Origin: Thelonectria olida | Lineage: Eukaryota; Ascomycota; Sordariomycetes; Hypocreales; Nectriaceae | Direction of reading: 5' to 3' | NCBI GenBank assembly: GCA_020736575.1 | Contig: JAGPYM010000062.1 | Location: 62,001 to 126,000, forward strand | Length of the DNA stretch: 64,000 nt | Shown here: positions 9,927-27,951 of the stretch, one piece after another | Layout: each line of letters begins with the position of its first letter | Numbering within the stretch: the stretch's first letter is position 1 | Program-made: the position numbers and the translations under genes | The notes under the pieces: model-generated | Databases searched by the model: none | What the model was told of the DNA's origin: nothing | What the model saw: the letters and a program-made list of their open reading frames with translations, nothing else

Positions 9927-11399
9927 TTAAGAGATGTCTTCTAAATATTTATTCTTAGGAGGGTGGCGACTCCGGCGTGGGCGGTTGGAAGGCTCCGATG
10001 CAGAAGCCGTAATGGTGTCAAGCACGGATGCATGCATAAGACGGGCCGTCTCGGGCTCATCAACAGACTCTTGGGAGCTTGAGCTGCTGGTAGAAGGGGT
10101 CGCTGTAGAAGGGATGACAATTGGGGATGCTGACGTTTGGCGTGGCCTCTTTGCAGGTGGTGTATGATTAACGCTTGAAGCTGATCGCTTCATCGTTGGG
10201 GTCGGCGGGGCAGAGAGGTAGTGACTTTGCGAGGATGATGTAGATCCACCTAGTGCTAATGCCTGAGTCGGGGTTGCAGCGGGAAGGGTAGCAGCAGGTC
10301 TGCGGGAGGTGAATTTGGCCTTGAACGCCTCCAACGGTGCATGGCTGGGTGATGATGAACAGAAGGCCGATGCCTCCGTGCCTGGTGATGACGTTGGTGG
10401 GGCAGGCCCGGGAACTCCCTTGTCGAGAAAGGTCTAGGAGTCCGGAACGATAATGAAAACATAGTCCTGCCTAAGAGCCGGCGGCTGCACCATAAGACGA
10501 TGATCGAGCAGGCCGGCCACCTTGCCGGTACAGGTCAGCAATACATTGCTCTGGAATTGGGTATCCCGTCTCTCGGTCATCTTCTTGCAAAGTGAGGCCC
10601 ACGGATTGGCGTGGATGGGGAAGATAATAAAGATTTGGAAGGGGTGAAAGCCTCGGTATGGCGTCTTATCAGAGTTCCCGGGGGCAAGAAATGTAGTCAG
10701 CTGGACGAAACCGCAGCACTTGAGCTGGGTGTCATCCAGGGCGGGTACAGATTCCCTATGCAGGAGGGTGTTACCGGATCCTACGACTGGCCCAGTGAAA
10801 CTGGCAGTCGGTGGAACAAGGGGAAACTGATCGGTGGCAGACAAGCTTCGAGGCAGTACCCTTTGGCAAAAGAGTCAGTGAACAACATAAGGAGAGCGAT
10901 AGAAAGCGGACATGAAGAATATAACATACGGCTGATAGCCCTGGTCACGCACGATAAGAGCCGGGATGGTGTATACAACGACGTCGTCATCGGCTGAATC
11001 TTCCAAACCAGCCTGGTGCTCAAGCTCCCAGGTCAGGGCAAAGGGGTGGACTCGACCGGTCATGTAGAACCACTGATCGGACCAGTCCTCAGGGACAAGC
11101 TGCTGGTTGTACAAGGACAGGTTGAGGCTGAAGAAGATGGAGGGAAGAGGATCGACTGGATCGGTTCGCAAAGGCGAGTAATCGGGAGCGGCCAGCCACG
11201 AGGGGGTCGGAAGGACAACTCTCGCGATGGTCTCCGCATTCAGACCCCTGACGCGATGCTGGTCGGAAGAGGAAAATTTCGAGGGACGGCCGGGTTGAAC
11301 GAAGAACATGATGGACATGTCGCCGCCGGCGCTCCTCTGGCTATCCAGCGGCTTGCGAGCCTGCGGCGACCCATCGTTAGAGATAATGGAAGCAGACAT
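9927..11399 (-). pseudogene. Unknown protein divergent from Helitron gene, one in-frame stop
   Basis: Exon 1 (11399-10930) and exon 2 (10860-9927) join across a 69-nt intron (gtatgt donor at 10929, ctgac branch site, aaag acceptor at 10861) into one frame of 467 codons. The protein begins MSASIISNDG and includes FFSLNLSLYNQQLVPEDWSD, FALTWELEHQAG, IFIIFPIHANPWASLCKKM, NVLLTCTGKVAGLLDHR and DYVFIIVPDS. It then has a Ser/Pro-rich disordered tail ending RRSRHPPKNKYLEDIS. The alternating beta-strand-like segments around LLTCTGKVAGLL could be an OB-like fold, but this is a guess. One TAG at 10434-10436 replaces an expected Trp (PDS-stop-TFLDK), a G-to-A transition. The gene is transcribed away from the Helitron Rep/helicase gene with about 700 bases between the starts, so the two could share a promoter and belong to one element. 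Confidence 0.55.
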
Positions 11400-12100
11400 G
11401 ATCGTGGGTAGCTCGTCGTGTATAGGTCTTCTTTGCTAGCTTTCAAGAGATGTAGGCTAGAATGTTGATAAATGCGGGTAGAAGCAGGGTCGATAAAGGT
11501 CAAAAGTTGTAGGGAAAAGGGATGATGGAGGACGAAGACGACGGACGACGATGGTACACCAGGCAGGAGCAGCTTCATCAAATGCAAGTTGCGGTCAGTC
11601 ATCGGGAGAGGGGTAAGATGAGGGGAGGAAGATTATCAGGCGGGGGTGTCCAGAGGGAATCTGAGACCTGCATGGTGATGATGAAAGAAAATCCACGTAT
11701 ATAAGCCAGGCGGTGAGTAGATCTGTCTCTGATAAACAGTTGCTATTGGGTATGGGCTTGGTGCTCGGATGCTGGTGTGGCATTCAATAGCAGGACATAC
11801 TTACCTAAAGTAGTCCAAAAGGGTTAGTAGTGACTGATGTATGAGTAGGATCTTGGAAGTAGAAGCAGATAGAAGAAGGCGGGGTTCAGAAGATACATGC
11901 GATAGTATGTCTCAGAAGGCGGGCAGGGTCCAGCATGGCACAGAAGTGAGAAGAAACTGATGGCTGAAAGCTAATAGAGGGCTATACATTACGCATATAT
12001 ATAGCAAGACATAAGGCCATAAGGAAAGAGAACTAGGTTCAGTCAATAGTAAAGCCACAATAAGTAAAAGGGCAGAATTGGATAAGCAAGGAACGAGACG
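11400..12100. promoter_or_regulatory. Divergent intergenic promoter region
   Basis: These 700 bases separate the start of the minus-strand companion gene (11399) from the start of the plus-strand Helitron gene (12101). An AT-rich tract with a TATATATA-like run lies near 11994-12004, about 100 bases upstream of the Helitron start. No coding frame of note is present. The placement makes a shared bidirectional promoter plausible; no specific operator is recognised. Confidence 0.35.
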
Positions 12101-18336
<6,236 letters not shown>

Positions 18337-18779
18337 GCGCTAGGATCCCTCGACAGCATGCAAAACTGGCTGGATTATCCCGAGTCCTAATACTAGAATA
18401 TAGCCGCAGGAATAGAGTAGATACTAGATCGAAACGACTCTCATAGGGTTTGTAGCACTCCTAGTATAGTAATCTAAAGAGAGCTTAAGCACCGAGCATG
18501 TGTACTGCACTCGTTTTAAACAACTTTTCGGATCTTTAGGTAATTAGTCCTGCAGTTGGTGTAATACTAATTGGTAATAATACTAATTGGCGGAGGAGAT
18601 GCGGGCGAATATTGTATAACGGCTTGATTGGAGGGAGAAGTTCGGTACTTATTGCATTTGAAATATTACACGATCTACGTAGAGAATAGTAATATAGTAA
18701 CTGTTTAGCTATATTCCTTAGGTGCCAAGTCTGTACCTCCCCTTATATACTATCCGTATTCCGGACCCTTATATTAACT
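18337..18779. other. Transition into RIP-mutated DNA, no gene
   Basis: AT content rises here and no frame can be followed. The Helitron remnant ends at its left edge and the Cdc25 relic begins at its right edge. Confidence 0.4.
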
Positions 18780-19480
18780 CTATCTTGGTCTTTTATCCCG
18801 CTGCTTGCTCCTAAGTTGCAGCGGAGGTATAGTATCTCTATCGACTGGCCAGACGAGGCGTGATCTCTTCTTCTTATCTTTCAGCCGGTCGAGTTTCAGC
18901 CAGTTGAGTTCTAGCCGCTGGTAGGCCGTCCAGTTCTGCCCGTTAGTTATCTTAATGTAGCCACACGGAGAATACTAAGAGGGGTAGCTGGCGAAGAAAT
19001 CCTAATAGCTGCCATCTAGGATGTAGACGCTCTTGTAGGCGAGATCGGGATAGGAGTTAATATGGAGGCCTCTGTTGTAGTTTCGGATAAGACTTGCAAT
19101 CTGGGGAGCGCGATAAACGGAGTATTTATAGTAAAGAACGAGGATAGCACCGCTCCCGGGACTCTTGAACAACCAGTCGATAAGCTGAGCGTGGTCGTTA
19201 TAATTAAGTGTTTAGTCGATATGACTGCAGTTATACTCGTATTGGAATCGACAGTTAATAATATATACCTGGCTAAGTAGAGTACTATATAATCCTTTTA
19301 GAACATCCGTAAGGGTTTCCTTTATAATTTGGGGGATAGTCTCGCCAGGCTTAATAAAATGGGGCAAGATTAGGTTGTCGGATCCAGCTCTATCCGGAAT
19401 GAGCCTGATGGTTTTGCTTTAGGATTCGTCCCCTATTGTGCGCGATATAGGCTTGGTTGCTTAACTGCACTATATTGCTC
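18780..19480 (-). pseudogene. cdc25: RIP-degraded Cdc25 (M-phase inducer phosphatase) relic
   Basis: On the minus strand a single frame reads LPHFIKPGETIPQIIKETL, then INCRFQYEYNCSHID, LNYND, then ILVLYYKYSVYRAP, IASLIRNYNRGLH, YILDGSY and DFFASYPS. These follow, in order, the rhodanese-type catalytic domain of Cdc25 phosphatases (IDCRFEYEYxGGHIxGA, the HCEYSxHRAP active-site loop, YPxLTYPEVYILDGGYSxFF). In the active loop His, Cys, Glu, Ala and His are replaced by Tyr, Tyr, Lys, Val and Tyr. Every one of these is explained by C-to-T or G-to-A transitions, and the catalytic Cys is lost. Three in-frame stops (TAA, TAG, TAG) fall within the domain. The active loop lies at about 19103-19136 and LPHF at 19357-19368. 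It is a dead duplicate of a normally single-copy cell-cycle gene; the functional gene must be elsewhere. Confidence 0.85.
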
Positions 19481-19924
19481 GGCGGTAGTGTATAGTAAAG
19501 CATCCAGTCGTTAGAGATACTAACTATTATGCTCCCTTTTCTTCTAATAAGGATGGGCCAGTGGATAATAAACTGCGCTTCCGTTCTTGCTAACAAGCCT
19601 TACATAAGGAGAGCGTCTGTATTTAGACGGTTTGCTAGAAATAGCCGTTAGATCCAGAACCGGCTCTATGTATACAGCCATTTCCTAACAGCTGCATGTC
19701 CGAAAGTGAACAACTGGCCGCTCCATAGTATTAGGGCAACATAAGGACACTCTATTTGTCCACTATATACTATAAAGTACGTATAGTATTATATAATGCT
19801 ATATAGGGCGTATAGCCCTATACTACAAATGCCTTAATATATAAAAGCTTATTTATCCCTTCCCTAGCTGCAGTATTATCTATAGTACTATCGTACACTT
19901 TATTATTTCCATATAAATAATATT

Positions 19925-20570
19925 AAATCCTAAAATATCTTCTAAAGAAATCTAGGCTCTTATCTAAAAGAGCCTAAAATGAGAGAGGAACTTGCTAAGG
20001 AAGGCCTTATTGCCCTAGTGTTCCGCAGCTATAATATAAAAGTCGCAACTAATAGTCCGTCGACCGATAAGCTAGGGGAGCTATTATATATAGTCCTTTA
20101 TCTAGTAAAAGAATCTATAATCTATCCTATTAGGGACTATAACGCAGGGTTCCTGGCGAAAGAGCTGTTTCTAGAGCTTCTCACCCTATGGGAGTAGGCG
20201 GATAAAGAAAGAAAGGAGATCCTGCTAAAGGAGTCTAATATTCTCCTAAACATTACTAACTACTTTAAAAACAGACCGACGGATATAGATTAGACTGTAA
20301 ATGGAGTAAAGCTAATTGGGACGACTGACCAGGTCGATGGGTAGCGCCTTATTACTATTAGCTTAGGAGAGTCTCTAAAGGATATTAGGCTAATTTGCAG
20401 TAAGGGGGCGCTGTTTATTTCTGCCAACCTTTGGGGCGACCCTAAGGCCTGGCAGTTCCAGGACATATTAGAAGCTGCTAAGGAGTGAGGCTCTGCCCGG
20501 TGGGAATAGTGTGGGGACGACGCCATTTATACTGTCCTAGTAACTTTTAGAGTAATAAATATAGTCTCAT
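19925..20570 (+). pseudogene. Unidentified ORF relic with Gln-to-stop mutations
   Basis: A continuous frame reads through RNLGSYLKEPKMREELAKEG (around 19979) and LVKESIIYPIRDYNAGFLAK. It continues past TAG codons at former Gln positions (LTLWE-stop-ADKERKE, PTDID-stop-TVNGVK, QVDG-stop-RLITISLGES, then near AAKE and ARWE) to DDAIYTVLVTFRV. Restoring Gln or Trp at the stops gives about 200 residues of normal amino-acid composition, so this was a gene. I do not recognise the family. It sits between the Cdc25 relic (opposite strand) and the BYS1-like relic (same strand) and is mutated to a similar degree, suggesting that all three came in on one duplicated segment. Confidence 0.5.
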
Positions 20571-20626
20571 TCCCTTGTGCTTTTCCGCTCTGTCTCTGCT
20601 ATTAGTCCTATTATATAGCAGCTAGC

Positions 20627-21202
20627 ATGAAACCGTTCGTAGCTGTCCTCCTGGGAGGTATTGCGTTATATGTGGCCTAGTCTTAAGCTGGTATGTTTAA
20701 TAAGTGTGACTTTTCCATATACTTACAATTAGTCTAAGCGGATAAATCATCCGTTATAACTCTTCTGCCTAGCAAGTTATACTATAAGACCTACCGATAT
20801 AGCATTACTTATAATATAGAGACAGGCTCTAATATAATTATAAGCATGTCTATTAAAATTACCACAGACTAGCGATTGTTATAGGCGGCAAGTAATAGTA
20901 ATAGGATATCTATATTTAACTTAAGTGCGGTTATATAGTTTAAATATACTTATAATCCTACTTTATATCCAGGCACCAACTTATATTATAATATCTCTAA
21001 TATTAATAATGCCTTTTCTTATTAGTTCTACAACTATAGTATAGCACTAAAGCCAGATCGCTTAAAATGTCCCTTAGTGCTATGCCCTCCTGACTGTTAG
21101 AAGAACTATTCCACTATATACAACTATTATAACAACAAATTTGCTACTTATAGCTGCGACAGCCATGCTTCCCTAATATTATTCCTATATTAGGGGGACT
21201 AG
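20627..21202 (+). pseudogene. RIP-degraded secreted BYS1-like protein relic
   Basis: The ATG at 20627 starts a signal-peptide-like stretch (MKPFVAVLLGGIALYVA) and a frame of 191 codons broken by nine TAG/TAA codons, most at expected Gln positions, before the terminal TAG at 21200-21202. The mature part has the order of features of fungal BYS1-domain secreted proteins: NKCDFSIYLQLV, a LLPSKLYYKTYR segment, MSIKITTD, LYYNISNI, ALKPDRLKCPLVLCPPDC and a final CDSHASLILFL. BYS1-family proteins are small, cysteine-containing and secreted, of poorly defined function. Length (about 190 residues) fits. The family call is from remembered spacing of the conserved Cys and the SIKI motif; the RIP signature is seen directly. 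Confidence 0.65.
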
Positions 21203-21372
21203 ATATAAAGGACTGCAGGATTATAGAGGTAGTCGCGCGGGCAAGTAGTCTAAATGTTTAGTATAATATATAGCTGGCTGTGGGTGTTAATTTATATATA
21301 AGGGTCCATTTCTATCCACTCCCACCCACTCCTACTATGCTTGGAACACCTAATACTAAAGCTACTATATTA

Positions 21373-21621
21373 GCGCGAGGTATTTAAATCTAAATACCTT
21401 TACTTAAGAGCTAAAAACAACCTTAGGTCTTTTTATAATATACTTTAAATTATATACTTAAAGGTAAGAAATGCAATATGCCTATTATTATAATTTATAT
21501 ATAATTATTCTTAAATAGAACTTATTACTTATTTACTATTATATAATATATATATATAAGTATATAAACAAATATAAGGTTACACCCTAAAGTAAAAATA
21601 GTAAGGCACCTCGCGCCTTAC
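21373..21621. repeat. Inverted repeat pair flanking about 245 bp
   Basis: GCGCGAGGT at 21373-21381 is inverted as ACCTCGCGC at 21608-21616. The right arm lies inside a perfect hairpin (GTAAGGC/GCCTTAC, 21601-21621), and the left arm is followed by a small palindrome (AGGTATTTA/TAAATACCT). This could be a degenerate MITE, but no target duplication is evident. Confidence 0.3.
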
Positions 21622-21839
21622 TTAAAATGCATATTTTGCTTCCCTTTATAAGAAGAGCATATAATTTGCTTTTAAACTGTTTGCTTATTCTTATATTTTA
21701 TAATATTTCCCTTCTCTCTTTATATTTTTTCCATATTATCTATCTCTTACACTTTACCTTTTAACCCCCCCATACACACTTATAAGTTATAGCTGGTTTA
21801 GATATAATAGAGTCTGTTAGGAGTAATAATAACGCCTTA

Positions 21840-23965
21840 TCTATTATTATAGCTACTCCCCTAGAGCCTATTATCTCTAAGACTTAGGATTAGAAGATGG
21901 AAGAGATTAAGACTGAGTTTATAGAGGGTAAGGATGTAAAAGAAGAGAAGAAGGATAAGGCTGGAAAGAAGAAAGGCAAGGAGAAAAAGAAGGATAATAA
22001 TAATAAAAATAAAGTAAAGGAGAAAAAGGAAAAGGTTATAATTGGCCTTATTTCTAATAGTAAAAACCTTTATATAAAATACAATTAAAATAGCAACCGG
22101 TTATAAACGGATATATACCCTAATAACCTTAAGGAAGCTATAAAAAATAAAAATACTTAAAAGTATACTATTATTATTTAAAAGAGTAAGTATATAAATA
22201 TATATTATATTATATAAAAAGTATTAGCTAAATATATATTACTATATAAAAAAGCCTAAAAAGGCTAATACTATTAATATTATTATTAATAGTATTATTA
22301 TTTAATCTTCCTATTTTAAGTATATTTTAAGTAAGGTATTTAAAGGCTACTCTAGTATTACTATTACTATTTTATAACTTAAATTTACTACTCCCTTTAA
22401 GTCCTTTATTTACTACTAGGACTGTTTTACTACTATTAAGGAAGATAAGTCTTATAATACTATTACTTGCAAATATATTGCCTTACTTTTTAATATTATA
22501 AAGAATAAGCTTAGGGAAGTTATTTAACTTTAAAAGGACTACTTTAAGAATTATATTATTACTTTTAAGCACATTTAGACCCTATTCCCCCCCAGCTATA
22601 CTATTTAGAGCTATGTAAAAGGAAAGCCTATTGCCCTTAAGCTTATTTCTAGTAATTATAGTAAGAATAATTGCAGCAAGTTTTATAGCTTAAACTGCTA
22701 AATTCTTAACTGGAATAGTACTTATATGGGCTAGACCTTATTAAGCTAGTAGATCTACTAGTTTATTAATACTATTTCCTTTTTTAAGCTAAGCTGCTAC
22801 CCTTTTAAATACTACTCTTATTTTAATAATACTAAGGCCCTATTACTTAAGTGCGGTTGCTATTTTAAGGAGCTTGCTAGCTACTATTATAAGTATTATA
22901 AGAGTATAGCCATCTGGTATATTAATACCCGCAAGTCTTATAAGGAGAATGTTAAGTCTTATATTATTATTAATAGTAAGAACTAGAAGAAGCTAAACCC
23001 TAAATATACTATCTAGCTAGAGCCTTTTAAGGATACCTCTTTTAATACTAATAACTATTATAATAATAGCAATAGTAAAAGTATTATAAGCTTTATTTTA
23101 AATAATAATAAAAAGGACACTTGCCCTTATTTAATAAATAAGTAGCTTATAATAATATACCCTATTATATATAGCTATTTGCTTAAAAATAAGTAATAAA
23201 TAAAGTTCTTTATTAATAATATCTTAAAGGTTAAGTTTAATAAGCAGGCTTTTAGCTTTTTTTATTCTTTTTACTAACTAGAAGGAGCTTATTCTTACTT
23301 TTACTTAAAGCTAGGTTAAGTATAAGGATGCTTTTAATAATATTATTTCTAGTAAGAGTAAGGGTATTATTATACTGCTCTCTAGCGGCCTTAGTATTAG
23401 AAAAATGCTAATAGCTAAATTTATTACTAAGAAAATAAAAGTGCCCTTATATATTATAAGTGCTAGCAACCTTAGTACTAATACTAATAAGGTTAAGGAC
23501 AACCTAGGCCGCATTTTAAAAATAGTAGCTAACTGGAATACTATATTACTATTAGATAAGTGTAATATTTTTCTTAAGGCCTGCTATATAAATAATATTA
23601 CTTACAATTATATTATATCTATCTTCCTATATACCCTTAAGTATTATAAGGGCATTCTCTTTATAATAACTAACTATATTAAGAATATAGACCCTGCCTT
23701 TTAAAGCTGCATTTATATATTACTTAAGTACCCTCCCCTTAATACCTCCGCGCGCAAGGCCATATAGTGCGGCTTCCTTAGCCGGACTATTAGCCTGGGC
23801 GCTACAATTAAGGGCAATATAATATATAAAATTACTAATAATAAGATTAAAAAGCTATTATAGCTAGACCTTAATAGCTAATAGATTAAAAACCTATTTA
23901 AAATAACTAATTTACTAGCTTATTATAAGAGAGAGAAGTTAGCATTTTAATACTTATAAATAGTT
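21840..23965 (+). pseudogene. RIP-degraded DUF7025/AAA ATPase relic
   Basis: A Lys-rich N-terminal part (21897-22088, with KNLYIKYN at its end) is followed, with small frame changes, by long stretches in which restoring Gln at TAG/TAA yields a recognisable fungal AAA-type ATPase with DUF7025. Readable pieces are YILSKVFKGYSSITIT, TPFKSFIYY, TLFPPSYTI, and then the AAA module: GIIILLSSGLSIRKM at the Walker A position (23359-23409), VPLYIISASNLSTN, NLGRILKIVANWN, ILLLDKCNIFLK at Walker B (about 23541-23574), ISIFLYTLKYYKGILFI and NIDPAF. The Walker A Gly-Lys signature is lost. Walker B Asp-Glu and the following Asp read as Asp-Lys and Asn, all G-to-A. Function is certainly lost. Confidence 0.75.
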
Positions 23966-24752
23966 TTTAAAGTAATAGGGTATTTTTTATAAATGGGATT
24001 TGCTTATTTTTTTTTCTTTTTTAAAAAGTAACTATTAATAATTAAAATAATTAAAATATAAAATGGGAAATATTTTTTAAGGGTAAGACTATTTATATAA
24101 ATAAAAATTAAATTTAAAAATATATTATAATTTTACAAACTAGTTTTAGCTTTTAAAGTATTAATAAATATTATATTATAATTACTAAGAATAATATACC
24201 TATTAGGTTTATTTAACTTAAAATTCCTTTACTAGGTCCTTTTTTATAAATAATATATATTTTTTATAAGACTATTTTACTAACTTTAAAATATATTAAG
24301 TATGCACTTATATAAAAAATAGCTAAAATAAAAACTAGTTTTTATAAATTACTTAAAATAAAGCCTTTCTATTTATACTTTTTATAATATAAAAGTTTAT
24401 TTAATAAATAAGTAGCAAATCCAGCCTATAGTTTTATATTTTTTATATATATTAGGTAGTTATTATTAATAATACTTTTAAATTCCTTTTAATATCTTGC
24501 ACTAAACTATAAGTATCTTGTATAAAAATAATAGTACTACTTTTAAAAAAAAAAAAAAAAAAAAAAATCTAAGTAAAGTAAATAAAATTACTACCTTATA
24601 GAATTATCTTACTTTTATTATTAGATTTATATTATAATAGTACTAGCTGGTTAAACTTAGGAAGTGCCTAGTATCTCCTTACTAAGCTTTAAGGCGCCTT
24701 CTATTTTCTGCTTGCCTTTTTTAACTTACTTTTTAATAGTCTTTCTAATATA
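23966..24752. other. AT-rich RIP-like DNA with a poly(A) run
   Basis: No frame can be followed. A run of about 23 adenines lies near 24545-24567. It could be the tail of a lost retroposon, but no target duplication was found. Confidence 0.4.
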
Positions 24753-25147
24753 ATAGGAACTTTAGGCCACTTCCATTTAGGATGGAACTGGAGGAAATTA
24801 CTATTTTAGGACAAGCTGGCTAGTATAGTAAATTTAATTGGCTGCCTGGCTATATAAGGAAATAAAAGCCTTTTTAAGGAATCCAAGCTATTTAAAATAT
24901 TAGTAAGATTAAGAATTTAAGCAAGCTTTTTATAGTAAGAATTAAAAGTTATTCTTTTAAATATTTTATTATACAATTAATTATTTAATACTTTTTCTAA
25001 TAATATATTTTTTAAACTAAGGTTTATTAGCATCTTTTAATTTAAAATAATATAAAGCGACCCTTTAAAATACTATTCGTTTTAACCCTTTCTTACCTTA
25101 TTTAGGGTTATTAGTTAGTTTCTTAGCCTCCCTTACTCCCTATATTA
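24753..25147. repeat. 395-bp repeat, copy 1 (retroelement fragment)
   Basis: This segment is repeated in the same orientation at 40121-40515 with equal length and mostly transition differences. Read on the plus strand with stops as Gln, it encodes MELEEITIL, YSKFNWLPGYIRK and FQGIQA, so it is coding-derived. The second copy follows the RT relic of Gypsy-3, so this is probably a fragment of another copy of that element. Confidence 0.7.
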
Positions 25148-26329
25148 TTAGAGATCACACTAGGGAGATAAGGTAAAAAGACCAGCTATATAGTTAATAA
25201 GTTGTACTTAACAACTAGTAATTAATACCCTTTAATTAAGTCTATACAATTAGGCGCATCCAATTAACTATTTTACCCGCACTTTTATACTGCTATAAGA
25301 ACTTGTGTAGTAAGGGAAGGAAGGCAAGAGATGGAAAGTGTGGTGTTTTAGGGATGCAAATAATAAAGCGAAAATAAAAGAAAAGTGTAAATAGTAATAT
25401 ATTTAAAATTCTCTTTAGCTTAAAGATCTTAATAATTAGAATTAATAATCTCGATTATCTTATTAGTTAATTAAGGGTTATAAATTAGAAATCTACTTAT
25501 TATTCTAGTACTATTACTATCTAGTAATTCGCTTTTTATAATAACACTCTATTAGTTATAATTATAATAAAACTTAAACTTTTATATTTTTAATTAAATA
25601 AGTAAGACTAAGATTATAGTAACCCCATATGAGATTTTAAGCGAGTTTTAAAACAACCTAAGGCTTCTAGCTAATAGATTCCGCTTTAAAAGTCTTAGTT
25701 ATATTAAATTTAAAAATAGTAATTTTACAATTTTAGTTTTAAGACTAAGGAAAAGCTATTTTAAGCTGAAAATGGAATAGCTACTTATATTTAAAGAAGT
25801 TAGTAAAGCTAATTAATTAGTCCTTCCTAAAGAAATCTTAATATTAATTACAATTTTTATTATTATAATTCTTTAGGTTTTTACACTTAATAGAATTATT
25901 ATAATATTTACTATTAGAATGTATTTTATTAAGAGATATATAAGGAGGGTAAAATTTAAAATAATAATAAAAGTATTAAAAGTATTATTTGCATTAGAAA
26001 TTAGAACTTAAAAAAATAGGAGTTCTATATTATATATTACTAAAAGCTATATACTATTATTATTACCTTCTTTTATATTTATATAAATTCCTTTTTTTTC
26101 TTTTAATAGAAATATAAACTCTACCTATACCCTTTTTAAACCTATATTAGGTAGTAATAATTAGAGTGCTACTATTACATCCAATTAACCTATTATAATA
26201 CTAGGTTTATTTTCTTTTTTACCCCTCTAGTCTAAAAAGATTAGGGGAACCTTTTAAATAAGTAAAGTTAAAACACTTAATAATATTACTAAGCTTCTTA
26301 AGCAGATAGCTAATATATAATTTAAATTT
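25148..26329. other. AT-rich RIP-mutated DNA, probably 5' part of Gypsy-3
   Basis: No frame can be followed with confidence. Part of it (25148-25400) is less AT-rich and could be an LTR or leader, but no second copy was found in the window. Confidence 0.3.
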
Positions 26330-27300
26330 ATACTATTAGTTATAAAGTTTAATAAGAAGTTTAATAGCTGTAATATTATATAATTCTTGCGGTAGTATAA
26401 TTATTATATAAATAATAAAGCTATTAAAAAAACTATATAAATTAATTATATTAAATAGTATACTATACTAGAATATTTTAATTATATTTAATAAGCTATA
26501 AAAAACTATATTTAAAATAAAGCTTAAAAGAACCTTAAGTATATATTTATATATTAAAATAAAAAATAATTTAACTTATATAATAATTAGTTATATATTC
26601 TTAATATTAAACGCTTTTAAAATAATAATTACTCTTATATTACTCTATTTCTTACTAAATATTAGTATATTTATAAGAAAGTTAATCTAATTAGTTAGAA
26701 AGATTTAATACTTAATATAAAAGCGATTTTTTATATTATATTAGTAGGCATTTAAGATTAAATTTATAAGAAATTTAATAAGAATTCTAATAATATTAGT
26801 ATTATAAGGTATAAAAAGGTTTACACCTAATTATATAATTTTATTAATTATTAAATCTAATTTAAAATCTAATTATTTAAGTCTTTTAAGCTCCTAGAGC
26901 TAACTTTAAAAAAGGCTAATACTACTCCCATATTAATTAATTTATTTAATTTAATATTTTAAATAAAACTTAAGAAAGAAAAAATAATTATTAAAAATAA
27001 TACCTCTACTATAAGAAGTCTTAAAAAGAAGTTTAAGTAATTAAGTATTAATATCGCTTAAAACTAATAAAATGCAAATAATATAAAAGCGCGTATTATT
27101 AAAGCAGTTACTTAAAAACTTAATCTTTTTCCATAAATCTAATAATAGAAAGTAGTTAATTAGTTTAATAATAACCCTTTTAGTATTAATATTAAAACAT
27201 TTTATAATAGATTATACTACTATTATAATTATAATAGATATATTAGTAGAGATTGTAAAATGCTTTAAAGTAATAGAATTAATAAGTATGCTAATTATAA
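26330..27300 (+). pseudogene. Gypsy-3 Gag relic, RIP-saturated
   Basis: With stops read as Gln, the plus strand gives FNSCNIIQFLRQYNYYI, then TILEYFNYIQQAIKNYI, LFLTKYQYIYKKVNLI and LNIKAIFYIILVGI. This follows the capsid-like Gag of a fungal Gypsy group (FxGxNVTEFLxxY... LVxxFLDGL). Near 27222-27263 the sequence YYNYNRYISRDCKM looks like a zinc knuckle whose cysteines have become Tyr. The pol part continues after later insertions (see 37922-39600). Confidence 0.55.
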
Positions 27301-27951
27301 TTAGTTTACTAAAGTAGTATAGTATGGAAACTAAGAAATTGCACTTCCCCTAGCCTTAACTTAAAAGTTTATTTAAACTAGTACTTCTATTTAATAACTA
27401 TTAATTTTTTATATTAAATACTTTTCTTATTTACTTTTAGCTATAATAATTATTAGTTATATAAAGAGCAGGCCTAGTAGCCTAGGTTTTTAAAACCCTA
27501 TAAAAGAAGAAATTACTAATATTAATAAGTTTCTTAAGTGTAATTTAACTTCCCTATTTAAACTATTACTTATAGCTGGGTTAAATAATAAGAGGGTACT
27601 ATTATTATATAATACTAGTACCTTACTATTTAAAACTAATATTATTTTTATTAATAAGCCTATTAAGGCTAATTTCCTACTTAATTTTATTATCCATACC
27701 TTACTAATTAAAGTTAATACTACTAAATGTAAGCAACTATAATATAATAAAAGTAATATTAATATAGAGTAAAAGGATATTTTATAAACTTAAGGAAGAG
27801 ATAATAATAAAGCCACTTTTATAAGAAATTATTAATAACTTATTTACTAGCTTATTAGGGAGTTTTTATAAAAAAAGTTTAGTATTACTTTAAAAAATTT
27901 ATATTATTTTAATCTAACTCTAAAACAGACTATTATTATAAGTATAAGAGA

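Noticed and set aside
10611..11411. Plus-strand ORFs of 128 and 131 codons
   Set aside because: Antisense to the spliced companion gene 9927-11399. No family signal.
24545..24567. Poly(A) tail of a retroposon
   Set aside because: No matching target duplication or upstream element could be defined in the AT-rich surroundings.
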